Positions 7,539 through 16,144 of a stretch of DNA of 28,526 nucleotides are shown here, piece after piece. Origin of the DNA: an uncultured Collinsella sp. (lineage in GTDB: Bacteria > Actinomycetota > Coriobacteriia > Coriobacteriales > Coriobacteriaceae); contig UQIY01000029.1 in NCBI GenBank assembly GCA_900541195.1, positions 1 to 28,526 of the forward strand. Reading direction: 5' to 3'. The notes under the pieces are model-generated. The model had not been told where the DNA came from and made no database searches. It saw only the letters and a program-made list of their open reading frames with translations. The position numbers and the translations under genes are program-made. Position 1 is the first letter of the stretch; every line of letters begins with the position of its first letter.

Positions 7539-8600
7539 ATGTCCCAAGCACTCGACCCCAAAGACACCTGCGTCCTCGTTACCGGCGGTGCCGGCTTCAT
7601 CGGTTCCCACACCGTCGTTCAGCTGCTCGAGAGCGGCTACCAGGTCGTCGTCGTCGATGACCTCTCCAACTCCAGCGCCGTCGCCATCGACCGCGTCAAG
7701 ACCATCGTGGGCGACGAGGCCGCCAAGAACCTCACCTTCTACGAGGCCAACGTGCTCGACCGCGATGCGATGAACAAGATCTTCGATACCCACCAGATCG
7801 ACCGCGTCATCCACTTCGCCGGCTTTAAGGCCGTCGGCGAATCGGTGAGCAAGCCCGTCGAGTACTACCACAACAATATCGAGAACACCCTGGTGCTCAT
7901 TGACGTCATGCGCAACCATGGCTGCAAGTCCATCATCTTCTCGAGCTCCTCGACCGTCTACGGCGATCCGGACAATCCGCCTGTCACCGAGGAAGACCCC
8001 AAGAAGCCCGCGACCAACCCCTACGGTTGGACCAAGTGGATGATTGAGCAGATCCTCATGGATGTCCACACCGCCGACCCCGAGTGGGACGTCGTGCTGC
8101 TCCGTTACTTCAACCCCATCGGTGCCCATCCGTCAGGCCTGATCGGCGAGGACCCCAAGGGCATCCCCAACAACCTGGTTCCCTATGTCGCCCAGGTCGC
8201 TGTGGGCAAGCTCGAGGCCGTTCAGGTCTTTGGCAACGACTACCCCACCCCCGACGGCGCCGGCGTGCGCGACTACATCCACGTGTGCGACCTGGCATCT
8301 GGTCACGTTGCCGCCCTCAACTGGATGAACGGCAAAACCGGCGTCGAGATCTTTAACCTGGGCACCGGTACCGGCACCTCGGTGCTCGAGGTCGTCGCTG
8401 CCTTCTCCAAGGCGTGCGGCAAGGAGCTGCCCTACGTGATTCGCGAGCGCCGTGCCGGCGATATCGCCGCCAACTGGTGCGATGCCTCCAAGGCCGAGCG
8501 CATGATGGGATGGAAGGCCCAGTACGATATTGCGGACATGTGCCGCGACAGCTGGAATTGGCAGAGCCATAACCCCAACGGCTTCGCCGACGCCGAGTAG
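7539..8600 (+). CDS. galE: UDP-glucose 4-epimerase GalE
   Basis: This 353-residue extended short-chain dehydrogenase/reductase interconverts UDP-glucose and UDP-galactose with tightly bound NAD. The N-terminal Rossmann motif GGAGFIGSH, the catalytic Ser region SSSTVYGD and the YGWTK (YxxxK) motif are all present, and the C-terminus keeps the RRAGDIAANWCDASKA substrate-pocket region. The start at 7539 has ATAGGAGA upstream; the frame stays open for 90 codons further 5' but without a ribosome site and through the promoter. It serves galactose catabolism (Leloir pathway) and supply of UDP-galactose for surface glycans. It is monocistronic with its own terminator. Confidence 0.95.
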   Translation: MSQALDPKDTCVLVTGGAGFIGSHTVVQLLESGYQVVVVDDLSNSSAVAIDRVKTIVGDEAAKNLTFYEANVLDRDAMNKIFDTHQIDRVIHFAGFKAVGESVSKPVEYYHNNIENTLVLIDVMRNHGCKSIIFSSSSTVYGDPDNPPVTEEDPKKPATNPYGWTKWMIEQILMDVHTADPEWDVVLLRYFNPIGAHPSGLIGEDPKGIPNNLVPYVAQVAVGKLEAVQVFGNDYPTPDGAGVRDYIHVCDLASGHVAALNWMNGKTGVEIFNLGTGTGTSVLEVVAAFSKACGKELPYVIRERRAGDIAANWCDASKAERMMGWKAQYDIADMCRDSWNWQSHNPNGFADAE

Positions 8601-8622
8601 CAAAAACCTACAAACCGTTCTT

Positions 8623-8657
8623 GCCCCGATCTCACGATGTGAGATCGGGGCTTTTTT
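8623..8657 (+). terminator. Intrinsic terminator of galE
   Basis: A perfect 13-bp stem (GCCCCGATCTCAC and its complement) with a GAT loop is followed by six T. Confidence 0.95.
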
Positions 8658-8709
8658 CATGGCGCGCAACCATTTACCAAAAACGTGGCAACTTTTTTAT
8701 CTCACCTAT

Positions 8710-8736
8710 ACATGTTTAAACAACATGTTCTACAAT
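8710..8736 (+). promoter_or_regulatory. malQ promoter with overlapping operator palindrome
   Basis: ACATGTTTAAACAACATGT (8710-8728) has perfect 7-bp arms around TAAAC and includes the palindrome GTTTAAAC. It ends 2 bp before a TACAAT -10 box (8731-8736), an ideal place for a repressor. The same GTTTAAAC core recurs in the PTS and GntR promoters and, with one change, before the ABC operon. Confidence 0.55.
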
Positions 8737-8820
8737 AGGGACATCGACTCTAAAACTCGGGACGGGCTGTTCACCCATCTGCAGGCCGATCCCACAACAA
8801 GAAGGTTGGTGAGCACATCC

Positions 8821-10326
8821 ATGGAGCGTGCAAGCGGTGTTCTCATGCCCATCTCGTCCCTGCCCGGACCGTACGGCATCGGCGGCTTTGGCTGGAATGC
8901 CTACGACTTTGTCGATTTCCTCGTCTCGTGCAAACAGCATTATTGGCAGATTCTGCCCCTTACGACGACGAGCTATGGCGACTCGCCCTATCAGTCGTTC
9001 TCGGCCCGTGCGGGCAACCCCAATTTCATCGACTTTGCCGAGCTTATCGAGGCCGGCTATCTGGAGCAGCGCGATATCGACGGTGTGTATCTGGGCTCCG
9101 ATCCCAACAACGTTGACTATGGCGCGATTTTTAGCGGTCGCCGCCAGATTCTCGACCGTGCCGCCGAGCGCTTCGCCTCCAACAAGCCAGCCGATTTCGA
9201 CGACTTTGTCCAGGCAAACGAAGACTGGCTCATTCCCTACTGCGAGTTCATGACCGTCAAAGAGGAGTGCGGACTCAAGGCCTTTTGGGAGTGGCCTGCA
9301 GAGCTGCGCACCCGCGGCGAAGCATCCGCCAAGGTCTGCGCCGCCCATCCCGCGCGCATGCTCTATCACCAGATGACGCAGTATTTCTTCGACCGCCAGT
9401 GGAGCCGCCTCAAGGCCTATGCCAACGAGCGCGATATCCTGATCATCGGCGATTTGCCCATCTACGTCTCGCGTGATTCCGTCGAAATGTGGGCAAGCCC
9501 CGAGCTCTTTAAAATCGACGCCGCCGGCAACCCCGTCAGTGTCGCCGGCACACCGCCCGATCAGTTCTCCGCCACCGGCCAGTACTGGGGCAATCCCATC
9601 TATGACTGGGATGCCATGGAAGCAGACGGCTTCTCCTGGTGGGAAGGCCGCATCCGCGCCGCACTCAACATGTACGACGTTATCCGTCTGGACCACTTCC
9701 GTGGCTTCGAGGCCTACTGGGAGGTGCCGTTCTCCTCGCCCGACTCGTCCTACGGTTCGTGGACACAGGGTCCCGGCCTCAAGCTCTTCAAGACGCTCGA
9801 GGAAAAGCTCGGCACGCTGCCTATTATCGCCGAGGACCTGGGCTTCCTTACCCCCGGCGTTATCGATATGCGCGACACCTCGGGCTTCCCCGGCATGAAG
9901 ATCTTGCAGTTTGCCTTTGAGGGCACCAACTCGTATTACCTGCCGCATAACTATATCGCCAATACCGTCGCCTATGTGGGCACGCACGACAACGAGACGG
10001 CGCGCGGTTGGTTCGAGGGTACGGCCACTCCGCGTCAGCGCGAGCAGGCAGCCCTGTACACCCACCAGCAGGCAGGCGAGTCCATAGCCGACGCGCTCAA
10101 CCGAACCATCGCCGCCAGCGTAAGCGATACCTGCATCTACACCATGCAGGACCTGCTTAACCTGGGCAACGAGGCGCGTATCAACACCCCCGCCACCCTA
10201 GGCGGCAACTGGGCCTGGCGCATGCTCGATGGTGCCATCACCCGCGAGCTCGAGCACAAGCTTACCGACTGGACCGAGACCTACTTCCGTATCCCGTCGG
10301 AAGCAGAAATCGAGCTTCCCCAATAG
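8821..10326 (+). CDS. malQ: 4-alpha-glucanotransferase (amylomaltase) MalQ
   Basis: This 501-residue GH77 enzyme transfers alpha-1,4-glucan segments between maltodextrins, releasing glucose and lengthening chains for phosphorylase. Residues of the family are visible: the nucleophile Asp291 in VIRLDHFRGFEAYWEVP, acid/base Glu338 in IIAEDLGFLTP, Asp390 in VGTHDNETARGW, and the N-terminal GVLMPISSLPGPYGIGGFG. The start is slightly uncertain: ATG 8821 is preceded by GGTGAG, while an in-frame GTG at 8809 follows AGAAGG closely. The next gene is glgP, its functional partner, but a hairpin separates them and glgP may have its own promoter. The promoter carries an operator palindrome shared with other sugar genes in the window. 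Confidence 0.95.
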   Translation: MERASGVLMPISSLPGPYGIGGFGWNAYDFVDFLVSCKQHYWQILPLTTTSYGDSPYQSFSARAGNPNFIDFAELIEAGYLEQRDIDGVYLGSDPNNVDYGAIFSGRRQILDRAAERFASNKPADFDDFVQANEDWLIPYCEFMTVKEECGLKAFWEWPAELRTRGEASAKVCAAHPARMLYHQMTQYFFDRQWSRLKAYANERDILIIGDLPIYVSRDSVEMWASPELFKIDAAGNPVSVAGTPPDQFSATGQYWGNPIYDWDAMEADGFSWWEGRIRAALNMYDVIRLDHFRGFEAYWEVPFSSPDSSYGSWTQGPGLKLFKTLEEKLGTLPIIAEDLGFLTPGVIDMRDTSGFPGMKILQFAFEGTNSYYLPHNYIANTVAYVGTHDNETARGWFEGTATPRQREQAALYTHQQAGESIADALNRTIAASVSDTCIYTMQDLLNLGNEARINTPATLGGNWAWRMLDGAITRELEHKLTDWTETYFRIPSEAEIELPQ

Positions 10327-10373
10327 GAGCCACCGCGCCCGAACCCACCACACCGTGCGGACGCGCTTGCTTA

Positions 10374-10407
10374 CCCGCGCGAGGCCACCCCAATCCCCTC
10401 GCGCGGG
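10374..10407 (+). terminator. Hairpin terminator between malQ and glgP
   Basis: A perfect 11-bp stem (CCCGCGCGAGG and its complement) with a 12-nt loop is followed by CTTCTTAT. The T-tract is poor, so readthrough into glgP is possible. Confidence 0.6.
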
Positions 10408-10454
10408 CTTCTTATGAATTGCAGACATGTAATCAACCCATTACAGGAGGAAAC

Positions 10455-12722
10455 ATGCCCCGTATCGATCTCGCAGAACTTGCCGAGCAGTCTTTTGGCA
10501 TCTCGCTCGAGCAGCTCGATGACCGTCGCATTTACAAACTGCTTGTTAAGCTCGTGCAGAAGCGCTCAGCCGCCTGCCCGCTCAACAATGGCAAGAAAAA
10601 GCTTTATTACATCTCCGCCGAATTCTTGATCGGCAAGCTGCTCATCAACAACATGATCGACCTCGGTATCTATAGCGAGGTTAAGGACCAGCTCACCGCC
10701 GCGGGCCACGACCTCAATAAGATTGAGGAGTTTGAGGTCGAGCCGTCGCTCGGCAACGGTGGTCTGGGCCGCCTGGCCGCGTGCTTCCTGGATTCCATCG
10801 CCACGCTGGGCCTGACCGGCGACGGCGTGGGCCTCAACTACCACTACGGCCTGTTCCGTCAGCGCTTTGTCGACAATCAGCAGAAGGCCGTTCCCGACGA
10901 ATGGCTCGGGGAGCAGGATATCCTGATCGATGACGACCGCATCTACACTGTTGAGTTCGGCGACTTTGCCGTTACCTCCAAGCTCGTCAACATCGACGTG
11001 CCTGGCTACGGCCAGCCCGCCAAGAACCGCCTGCGCCTGTTCGACCTGGCAAGCGTCGACGACGGTCTGGTACCCGGCAGCTCCATCGACTTCGACAAGA
11101 CCGAGATCGCCAAGAACCTCACTTTGTTCCTCTACCCTGACGATTCCGACGAGCAGGGCCGCCTGCTTCGCATCTACCAGGAATACTTCATGGTGAGCAA
11201 CGCCGCCCAGCTTCTGATCGACGAGGCCATCGAGCGCGGCAGCAACCTGCACGATCTGGCCGACTACGCCGTGGTCCAGATTAACGACACGCACCCCACC
11301 ATGGTCATCCCCGAGCTCATTCGCTTGCTCACCACCAAGCACGACATCGAGTTTGACGAGGCCGTGACCATCGTACGCTCCATGGTCGCCTACACTAACC
11401 ACACGATTCTTGCCGAGGCGCTCGAAAAGTGGCCGCTCACCAGCCTGCAGAAGGTCTCCCCTGCCATCGCCGACATTATCGTCAAGCTCGATGAGATCGC
11501 AAAGGCCGAGCACGACGACCCGCGCGTTGCCATCATCGACGAATACGACACCGTCCACATGGCCCACATGGACATCCACTTTGGCTTCTCCATCAACGGC
11601 GTCGCCGCACTCCACACCAAAATCCTGGAGGACACCGAGCTTCATCCGTTCTACGAAATCTACCCCGAGAAGTTCTCCAACAAGACCAACGGCATCACCT
11701 TCCGCCGCTGGATCCAGGGAGCCAACCCCGCGCTCGCCAGCCTACTCGACGATGTGATCGGTACCGATTGGCGCAGCACCGGCGACTTGAGCAAGCTCGC
11801 CGACTTCGCCGACGATAAGAGTATTCTTGAGCGCCTGGCCGCCACCAAGGCCAAGGCAAAGACCATCATGCGCCAGTTCATGGCGCTCGAGCAGGGTGTG
11901 ACGATCCCCTCCAACGCCATCATCGATGTTCAGGTCAAGCGTATCCACGAGTACAAGCGCCAGCAGATGCTCGCGCTCTACATCATCTGGAAGTACCTCG
12001 ACATCAAGAACGGTAACAGACCTAAGCACCCCGTCACCATCATCTTTGGCGGCAAGGCGGCGCCTGCCTACACTATCGCCCAGGACATCATCCATCTGAT
12101 CCTGACGCTTTCCCAGTGGATTGCCAACGACCCCGACGTGGCTCCCTACCTGCAGGTCGTCATGATCGAGAACTACAACGTCACCGCCGCCGAGCGCGTG
12201 ATTCCCGCTGCCGACATCTCCGAACAGATCAGCCTGGCCTCCAAGGAGGCGAGCGGCACTTCTAACATGAAGTTCATGCTCAACGGCGCTTTGACCCTGT
12301 GCACGCTCGACGGTGCCAACGTGGAGATTGCCGAGCTCGTGGGCGACGAGAACATCTACACCTTTGGTGCCTCGTCCAAACAGGTCGAGCGGCTCTACGC
12401 CGACGGCACCTACAACGCCGGTGCGCTCTACTGCAAGCCCGGCATTAAACTGCTGGTGGACTTCATCACCAACCCGGCCTTTATGGCGACCGGCAACGTC
12501 GAGCGCCTGCAGCGCCTGCACGACGACATTAAGGGCAAGGACTGGTTTATGGCCCTGCTCGACATTGAGGAGTACATCCAGACCAAAGAGCGCGTGCTAG
12601 CCGACTACGAGGACCAGGACGCTTGGATGCGCAAGGCGCTGATCAACATCGCCAACGCCGGCACTTTCTCTTCCGACCGCACAATCTCCCAGTACAACGA
12701 CGAGATCTGGCACCTGAGCTAA
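10455..12722 (+). CDS. glgP: Glycogen/maltodextrin phosphorylase
   Basis: This 755-residue GT35 phosphorylase removes glucose from alpha-1,4-glucans as glucose 1-phosphate, using pyridoxal phosphate. Diagnostic segments are EPSLGNGGLGRLAACFLDS near the N-terminus, IDVQVKRIHEYKRQQML, and EASGTSNMKFMLNG with the PLP lysine Lys606, then TLCTLDGANVEI. It lacks long N-terminal regulatory extensions, as usual in bacterial forms. The ATG at 10455 has CAGGAGG at ideal spacing; the upstream 12 codons of open frame have none. With malQ it forms the standard maltodextrin/glycogen breakdown pair. Confidence 0.95.
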   Translation: MPRIDLAELAEQSFGISLEQLDDRRIYKLLVKLVQKRSAACPLNNGKKKLYYISAEFLIGKLLINNMIDLGIYSEVKDQLTAAGHDLNKIEEFEVEPSLGNGGLGRLAACFLDSIATLGLTGDGVGLNYHYGLFRQRFVDNQQKAVPDEWLGEQDILIDDDRIYTVEFGDFAVTSKLVNIDVPGYGQPAKNRLRLFDLASVDDGLVPGSSIDFDKTEIAKNLTLFLYPDDSDEQGRLLRIYQEYFMVSNAAQLLIDEAIERGSNLHDLADYAVVQINDTHPTMVIPELIRLLTTKHDIEFDEAVTIVRSMVAYTNHTILAEALEKWPLTSLQKVSPAIADIIVKLDEIAKAEHDDPRVAIIDEYDTVHMAHMDIHFGFSINGVAALHTKILEDTELHPFYEIYPEKFSNKTNGITFRRWIQGANPALASLLDDVIGTDWRSTGDLSKLADFADDKSILERLAATKAKAKTIMRQFMALEQGVTIPSNAIIDVQVKRIHEYKRQQMLALYIIWKYLDIKNGNRPKHPVTIIFGGKAAPAYTIAQDIIHLILTLSQWIANDPDVAPYLQVVMIENYNVTAAERVIPAADISEQISLASKEASGTSNMKFMLNGALTLCTLDGANVEIAELVGDENIYTFGASSKQVERLYADGTYNAGALYCKPGIKLLVDFITNPAFMATGNVERLQRLHDDIKGKDWFMALLDIEEYIQTKERVLADYEDQDAWMRKALINIANAGTFSSDRTISQYNDEIWHLS

Positions 12723-12751
12723 TTCGATTCCCTTACCCATCCTCTTGAAAG

Positions 12752-12782
12752 CGGAGTCGCGGCAACGCGGCTCCGTTTTTTT
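12752..12782 (+). terminator. Intrinsic terminator of glgP
   Basis: A 10-bp stem (CGGAGTCGCG/CGCGGCTCCG, one T-G wobble) with a GCAA tetraloop is followed by seven T. Confidence 0.95.
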
Positions 12783-12820
12783 GTGTCCCTGTGTTGCCCG
12801 TGGCCTGCCTCGACCAAACA

Positions 12821-12877
12821 ATCTCGGTCTGTAACATCTAGCCGGCAAAATTGAGTCTACCTGTTACAGATCGAGAT
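12821..12877. repeat. CTGTAACA palindrome pair 1
   Basis: Arms 12821-12836 and 12862-12877 are 16-bp inverted repeats with one G-T wobble around a 25-nt spacer. The right arm plus flank is a near-identical inverted copy of the left part of the next hairpin (shared GTCTACCTGTTACAGAT). Confidence 0.85.
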
Positions 12878-12898
12878 GAAAGGACAGGCAGCTCGACG

Positions 12899-12959
12899 TT
12901 GTCTCAATCTGTAACAGGTAGACCCAATTTGGCCCTCCTCCTGTTACAGATTGAGACAA
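12899..12959. repeat. CTGTAACA palindrome pair 2
   Basis: Arms 12899-12918 and 12940-12959 are perfect 20-bp inverted repeats with a 21-nt loop. With pair 1 this gives four copies of one box in alternating orientation in a convergent gap where no gene lies (12783-12980). Confidence 0.9.
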
Positions 12960-12980
12960 ACTGACAGACGAACGGTCCCA

Positions 12981-13028
12981 ACACAAAGAAAGGCTCCCCT
13001 CTCGCCCAGTGGACGGGAGGGGAGCCTT
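12981..13028 (-). terminator. Intrinsic terminator of the sugar ABC operon
   Basis: On the minus strand a 15-bp stem (AAGGCTCCCCTCCCG and its complement, one wobble; 12990-13028) is followed by CTTTCTTTGTG. It ends the operon 68 bp after the ATPase stop codon. Confidence 0.85.
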
Positions 13029-13096
13029 ATATGTGACCGCGGCAAAAGGATGGCAATACCGCAGTCGCCCAAAGGGAGGGCCTGGATGCACCGGGC

Positions 13097-14296
13097 CTAG
13101 ATAAGGTTCTTGCCAGACACCTTATCGAAGAGATGGGTCGCGTTCTTCTCGAACTTGAACCAGATGGAGTCGCCCGCCTTGAGCGCACCCTTGGCCTCAA
13201 GGTCGACAACGGGAATGATCAGGACGAACTGGCCATCGGGAGCGGTCACGTGGACATGCTCGGTCGAACCCATGAGCTCGGTCACCTCGACGGTACCCTG
13301 GAGCGCACCCTCCTCGCCCTTGTCGGCAAGCAGAATCTGCTCGGGGCGCACGCCGGCCGTAATCTCCTTCACGTCGCCGCCGTCCCAGTTGAGAGCAAGC
13401 TGAGAGCAGGTCTCGGGGGCGAGCGCCACGTTCATATCCTCGGTCTTGACGGTGAAGCCGTTGCCCGAGCGCACCAGCTGGGCATCGAAGAAGTTCATCT
13501 GCGGCACGCCGATAAAGCCGGCAACGAAGATGTTCGCGGGATGGTTGAAGACCTCCTGCGGGGTGGCGATCTGCTGGACGACGCCGTCCTTCATGACCAC
13601 AATGCGATCGCCGAGGGTCATGGCCTCGGTCTGGTCGTGGGTGACGTAGATGAACGTGCCCTTGATCTCGTGGCGCAGCTTGATGAGCTCGGCACGCATC
13701 TGGTTACGCAGCTTGGCGTCCAGGTTGGACAGCGGCTCGTCCATCAGGAAGACCTTAGGATCACGCACGATGGCGCGGCCGATAGCGACACGCTGACGCT
13801 GGCCGCCCGAAAGCGCCTTGGGCTTACGGTCGAGGTACTCGGTGATACCCAAGATCTCGGCAGCAGAGCGAACCTTACGGTCGATCTCGTCCTTGGGGAC
13901 CTTCTTGAGCTCAAGCGTAAACGCCATGTTCTCGTACACCGTCATGTTGGGGTACAGAGCGTAGCTCTGGAACACCATGGCGATGTCGCGGTCCTTGGGC
14001 GCCACGTCGTTGACCCGCTTGCCGTCGATGAACACGTCGCCCGAGGTGATGTCCTCCAGGCCGGCGATCATGCGCATCGTCGTGGACTTACCGCAGCCAG
14101 ACGGGCCAACGAGGACGACGAACTCCTGGTCGTGAACGGTGAGGTTAAAGTCCTCAACAGCGAGCACGCCATCCTCGGTAACCTTGAGGTTGTGCTTCTT
14201 CTCCTCGGTCTTCTTCTTTTTGCCAAAGAAGCCCTTCTTTTTGGACTCGGTGTTGGGATACACCTTCTGAACATGTTTGAGAACGATCTCGGCCAT
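13097..14296 (-). CDS. Sugar ABC transporter ATP-binding protein (MsmX/UgpC/MalK type)
   Basis: This 399-residue ATPase energises the CUT1 importer encoded upstream. Walker A GPSGCGKST (Lys70), Q-loop VFQSYALYPNMTV, signature LSGGQRQRVAIGR, Walker B VFLMDEPLSNLDAK and the switch THDQTEAM are intact. The C-terminal TOBE/OB domain (GVRPEQILL) is present as in MalK/UgpC. It has an unusual Lys-rich insertion at about residues 16-42 (SKKKGFFGKKKKTEEKKHNL) between the first strand and Walker A, where MalK proteins have only a short turn. The ATG at 14296 has AAAGG upstream; a longer open frame to 14443 overlaps the permease and lacks support. MsmX-type ATPases often serve several importers. Confidence 0.93.
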   Translation of the reverse strand: MAEIVLKHVQKVYPNTESKKKGFFGKKKKTEEKKHNLKVTEDGVLAVEDFNLTVHDQEFVVLVGPSGCGKSTTMRMIAGLEDITSGDVFIDGKRVNDVAPKDRDIAMVFQSYALYPNMTVYENMAFTLELKKVPKDEIDRKVRSAAEILGITEYLDRKPKALSGGQRQRVAIGRAIVRDPKVFLMDEPLSNLDAKLRNQMRAELIKLRHEIKGTFIYVTHDQTEAMTLGDRIVVMKDGVVQQIATPQEVFNHPANIFVAGFIGVPQMNFFDAQLVRSGNGFTVKTEDMNVALAPETCSQLALNWDGGDVKEITAGVRPEQILLADKGEEGALQGTVEVTELMGSTEHVHVTAPDGQFVLIIPVVDLEAKGALKAGDSIWFKFEKNATHLFDKVSGKNLI

Positions 14297-14363
14297 GTCT
14301 TTACCTTTCGATATGCGGCACCATGTTGAGGGCGCCGCAGAAACTTGCAAAACAGTTACGGCA

Positions 14364-15203
14364 TCAGCCCTTGACGGCACCTGCCACCACGCCGTCGATG
14401 ATGTACTTCTGACAGAGGATGTACATGACGACGATGGGGACAACGACCATCATGATGCAAGCCATCATGGGGCCGAGCTCGACGTGGCCGTAGCCGCCGC
14501 GGAAGTACTGGATCAAGATAGGAATGGTCTTGTACTTGGTGGAGTCGAGCGTAAGGTAGGGCAGCAGGTAGTCGTTCCAGACCCACATGGTCTCGAGAAT
14601 GCCGACCGAAAGATAGGTGGGCTTCATGATGGGAAGGACGATCTTAAAGAACACCTGGACCGGGTTGCAGCCGTCGATCATGGCCGCCTCCTCGATCTCG
14701 AGTGGGATGTTCTTTACAAAGCCGGCGAACATAAAGACCGCCAGGCCCGCGCCAAAGCCGAGGTAGATAAAGCAGATGTTGAACGGCGTGTTGAAGCCGA
14801 TGCGGTCCGCCAAATTGGACAGCGTGAACATGAGCATCTGGAAGGGCACGACCATCGAGAAGACGAACAGGTAATAGAAGAAGTTCGAGATCTTGCTGTT
14901 GACGCGCACTACGTACCAAGCACACATGGAGCAGCACACCAGAATCAGCACGACCGACGTGACCGTGATGATGAGCGAGTACATAAATGCCGAGGCAAAG
15001 CCCTGCTCGTTAAGGGCATGCATGTAGTTTGCGAGGCCGTTGAACGTCTCGGGCGTGAGCAGATCGAATGCCGTGGTGGTGCTGATTGCAGTTGCCTTTT
15101 TAAAGGAATTGAGCGCGATCATGAACACGGGGTAGATCCACGCGAGCGACAGGATCGTAAAGAAAATCGAGAGCGCGCGGTTAATAGCCTTATCGCGTTT
15201 CAT
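14364..15203 (-). CDS. Carbohydrate ABC transporter permease, MalG/LacG type
   Basis: This 279-residue inner-membrane permease of the CUT1 family has about six membrane segments (first about residues 13-33). The cytoplasmic EAA loop EEAAMIDGCNPVQVFFKIVLP contacts the ATPase. It ends WVAGAVKG-like (GVVAGAVKG), as many MalG homologues do. Its ATG overlaps the stop codon of the other permease by one base (TAATG), so the two are translationally coupled, and the ATPase follows 67 bp downstream. Confidence 0.93.
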   Translation of the reverse strand: MKRDKAINRALSIFFTILSLAWIYPVFMIALNSFKKATAISTTTAFDLLTPETFNGLANYMHALNEQGFASAFMYSLIITVTSVVLILVCCSMCAWYVVRVNSKISNFFYYLFVFSMVVPFQMLMFTLSNLADRIGFNTPFNICFIYLGFGAGLAVFMFAGFVKNIPLEIEEAAMIDGCNPVQVFFKIVLPIMKPTYLSVGILETMWVWNDYLLPYLTLDSTKYKTIPILIQYFRGGYGHVELGPMMACIMMVVVPIVVMYILCQKYIIDGVVAGAVKG

Positions 15204-16057
15204 TACTGCTGCACCTCCTTGGACCTCGTGGCCTTAAGCTGGATCATGGAGATGGCCACGACCAGGATGCAGAAGATAACCGCCTTGGCCTGACCAATGC
15301 CCTGCCATGCGATACCGGCACGCGAATAGAACGTGTTGTAGATGTTCAGGGCGAGCATCTCGGTGGAGTGCGCGGGGGCGCCGCCGGTAAGGGCGAGGTT
15401 CTGGTCGAACAGCTTAAAGCCGTTGGTGATGGACAGGAACAGGCAGATGGTGATGGTCGGCATCAGGTTAGGGATCTTAACCTTCCAAAACGTCTGCCAT
15501 GCCGTAGCGCCGTCGACCTTGGCGGCCTCGATGTAGCCGGACGGAATGGACTGCAGACCAGCGATGTAGATGATCATCATGTAGCCGACCTGCTGCCACA
15601 GGGTCAGGATGATAAGGCCCCAGAAGCCAGCAGCAGAGTTAAGGGCAATGAGCTGGGCGCCCACGTTGGAGAGTAGGCAGTTGATCAGAATCTGCCAGAT
15701 GTAGCCCAGCACGATGCCGCCGATCAGATTAGGCATAAAGAAGATCGTACGGAAGATATTGGTGCCCTTGAGCGCTTTGCGGGTGAGCGCCTGCGCAATG
15801 GCGAGGGCGATCACGTTGATGAGCACCGTCGACAGGAAGGCAAACGCCACGGTAAAGAAGAACGACGTGGCAAACTGCGGATCGGACAGTGCGCGCACGT
15901 AGTTCTCGATACCGACAAAGTGCGTATTGTTGATGGTAATAAACTGGCAGAACGAGAGATAGAAGCCCTGGATAAAGGGGATCACGAACCCGATCATAAA
16001 CGCCAGGCACGTGGGCAGCATAAAGAGCGGCCACCAGCGCTTGAGTGCTTTGCCCAT
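15203..16057 (-). CDS. Carbohydrate ABC transporter permease, MalF/UgpA/LacF type
   Basis: This 284-residue permease partners the downstream MalG-like protein. It has a hydrophobic first segment at about 10-32 and the EAA loop IEAAKVDGATAWQTFWKVKIPNL. The start follows AAAGGA with 7-8 nt spacing. It is the short MalF form typical of Gram-positive CUT1 systems, without the large periplasmic insert of E. coli MalF. A strong hairpin separates it from the binding-protein gene upstream. Confidence 0.93.
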   Translation of the reverse strand: MGKALKRWWPLFMLPTCLAFMIGFVIPFIQGFYLSFCQFITINNTHFVGIENYVRALSDPQFATSFFFTVAFAFLSTVLINVIALAIAQALTRKALKGTNIFRTIFFMPNLIGGIVLGYIWQILINCLLSNVGAQLIALNSAAGFWGLIILTLWQQVGYMMIIYIAGLQSIPSGYIEAAKVDGATAWQTFWKVKIPNLMPTITICLFLSITNGFKLFDQNLALTGGAPAHSTEMLALNIYNTFYSRAGIAWQGIGQAKAVIFCILVVAISMIQLKATRSKEVQQ

Positions 16058-16077
16058 AGAAGGGTCCTTTCAATATG

Positions 16078-16113
16078 CAGGGGGCGGGCAAACCAACGTC
16101 TGCCCGCCCCCTG
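16078..16113 (-). terminator. Intercistronic hairpin between binding protein and permeases
   Basis: A perfect 13-bp GC-rich stem (CAGGGGGCGGGCA and its complement) with a 10-nt loop lies in the 87-bp gap, without a long T-run. It probably protects the upstream mRNA or partly terminates, so that binding protein exceeds permease, as is common in such operons. Confidence 0.7.
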
Positions 16114-16144
16114 TCGCTAATCAGATAGCTTGGGCAGCAACTAC

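Noticed and set aside
12821..12959. CRISPR array
   Set aside because: The four boxes alternate in orientation, differ in spacing and lack regular spacers; no cas genes are present.
13133..14329. 398-codon plus-strand frame opposite the ATPase gene
   Set aside because: Antisense to an ATPase with all ABC motifs; no independent support.
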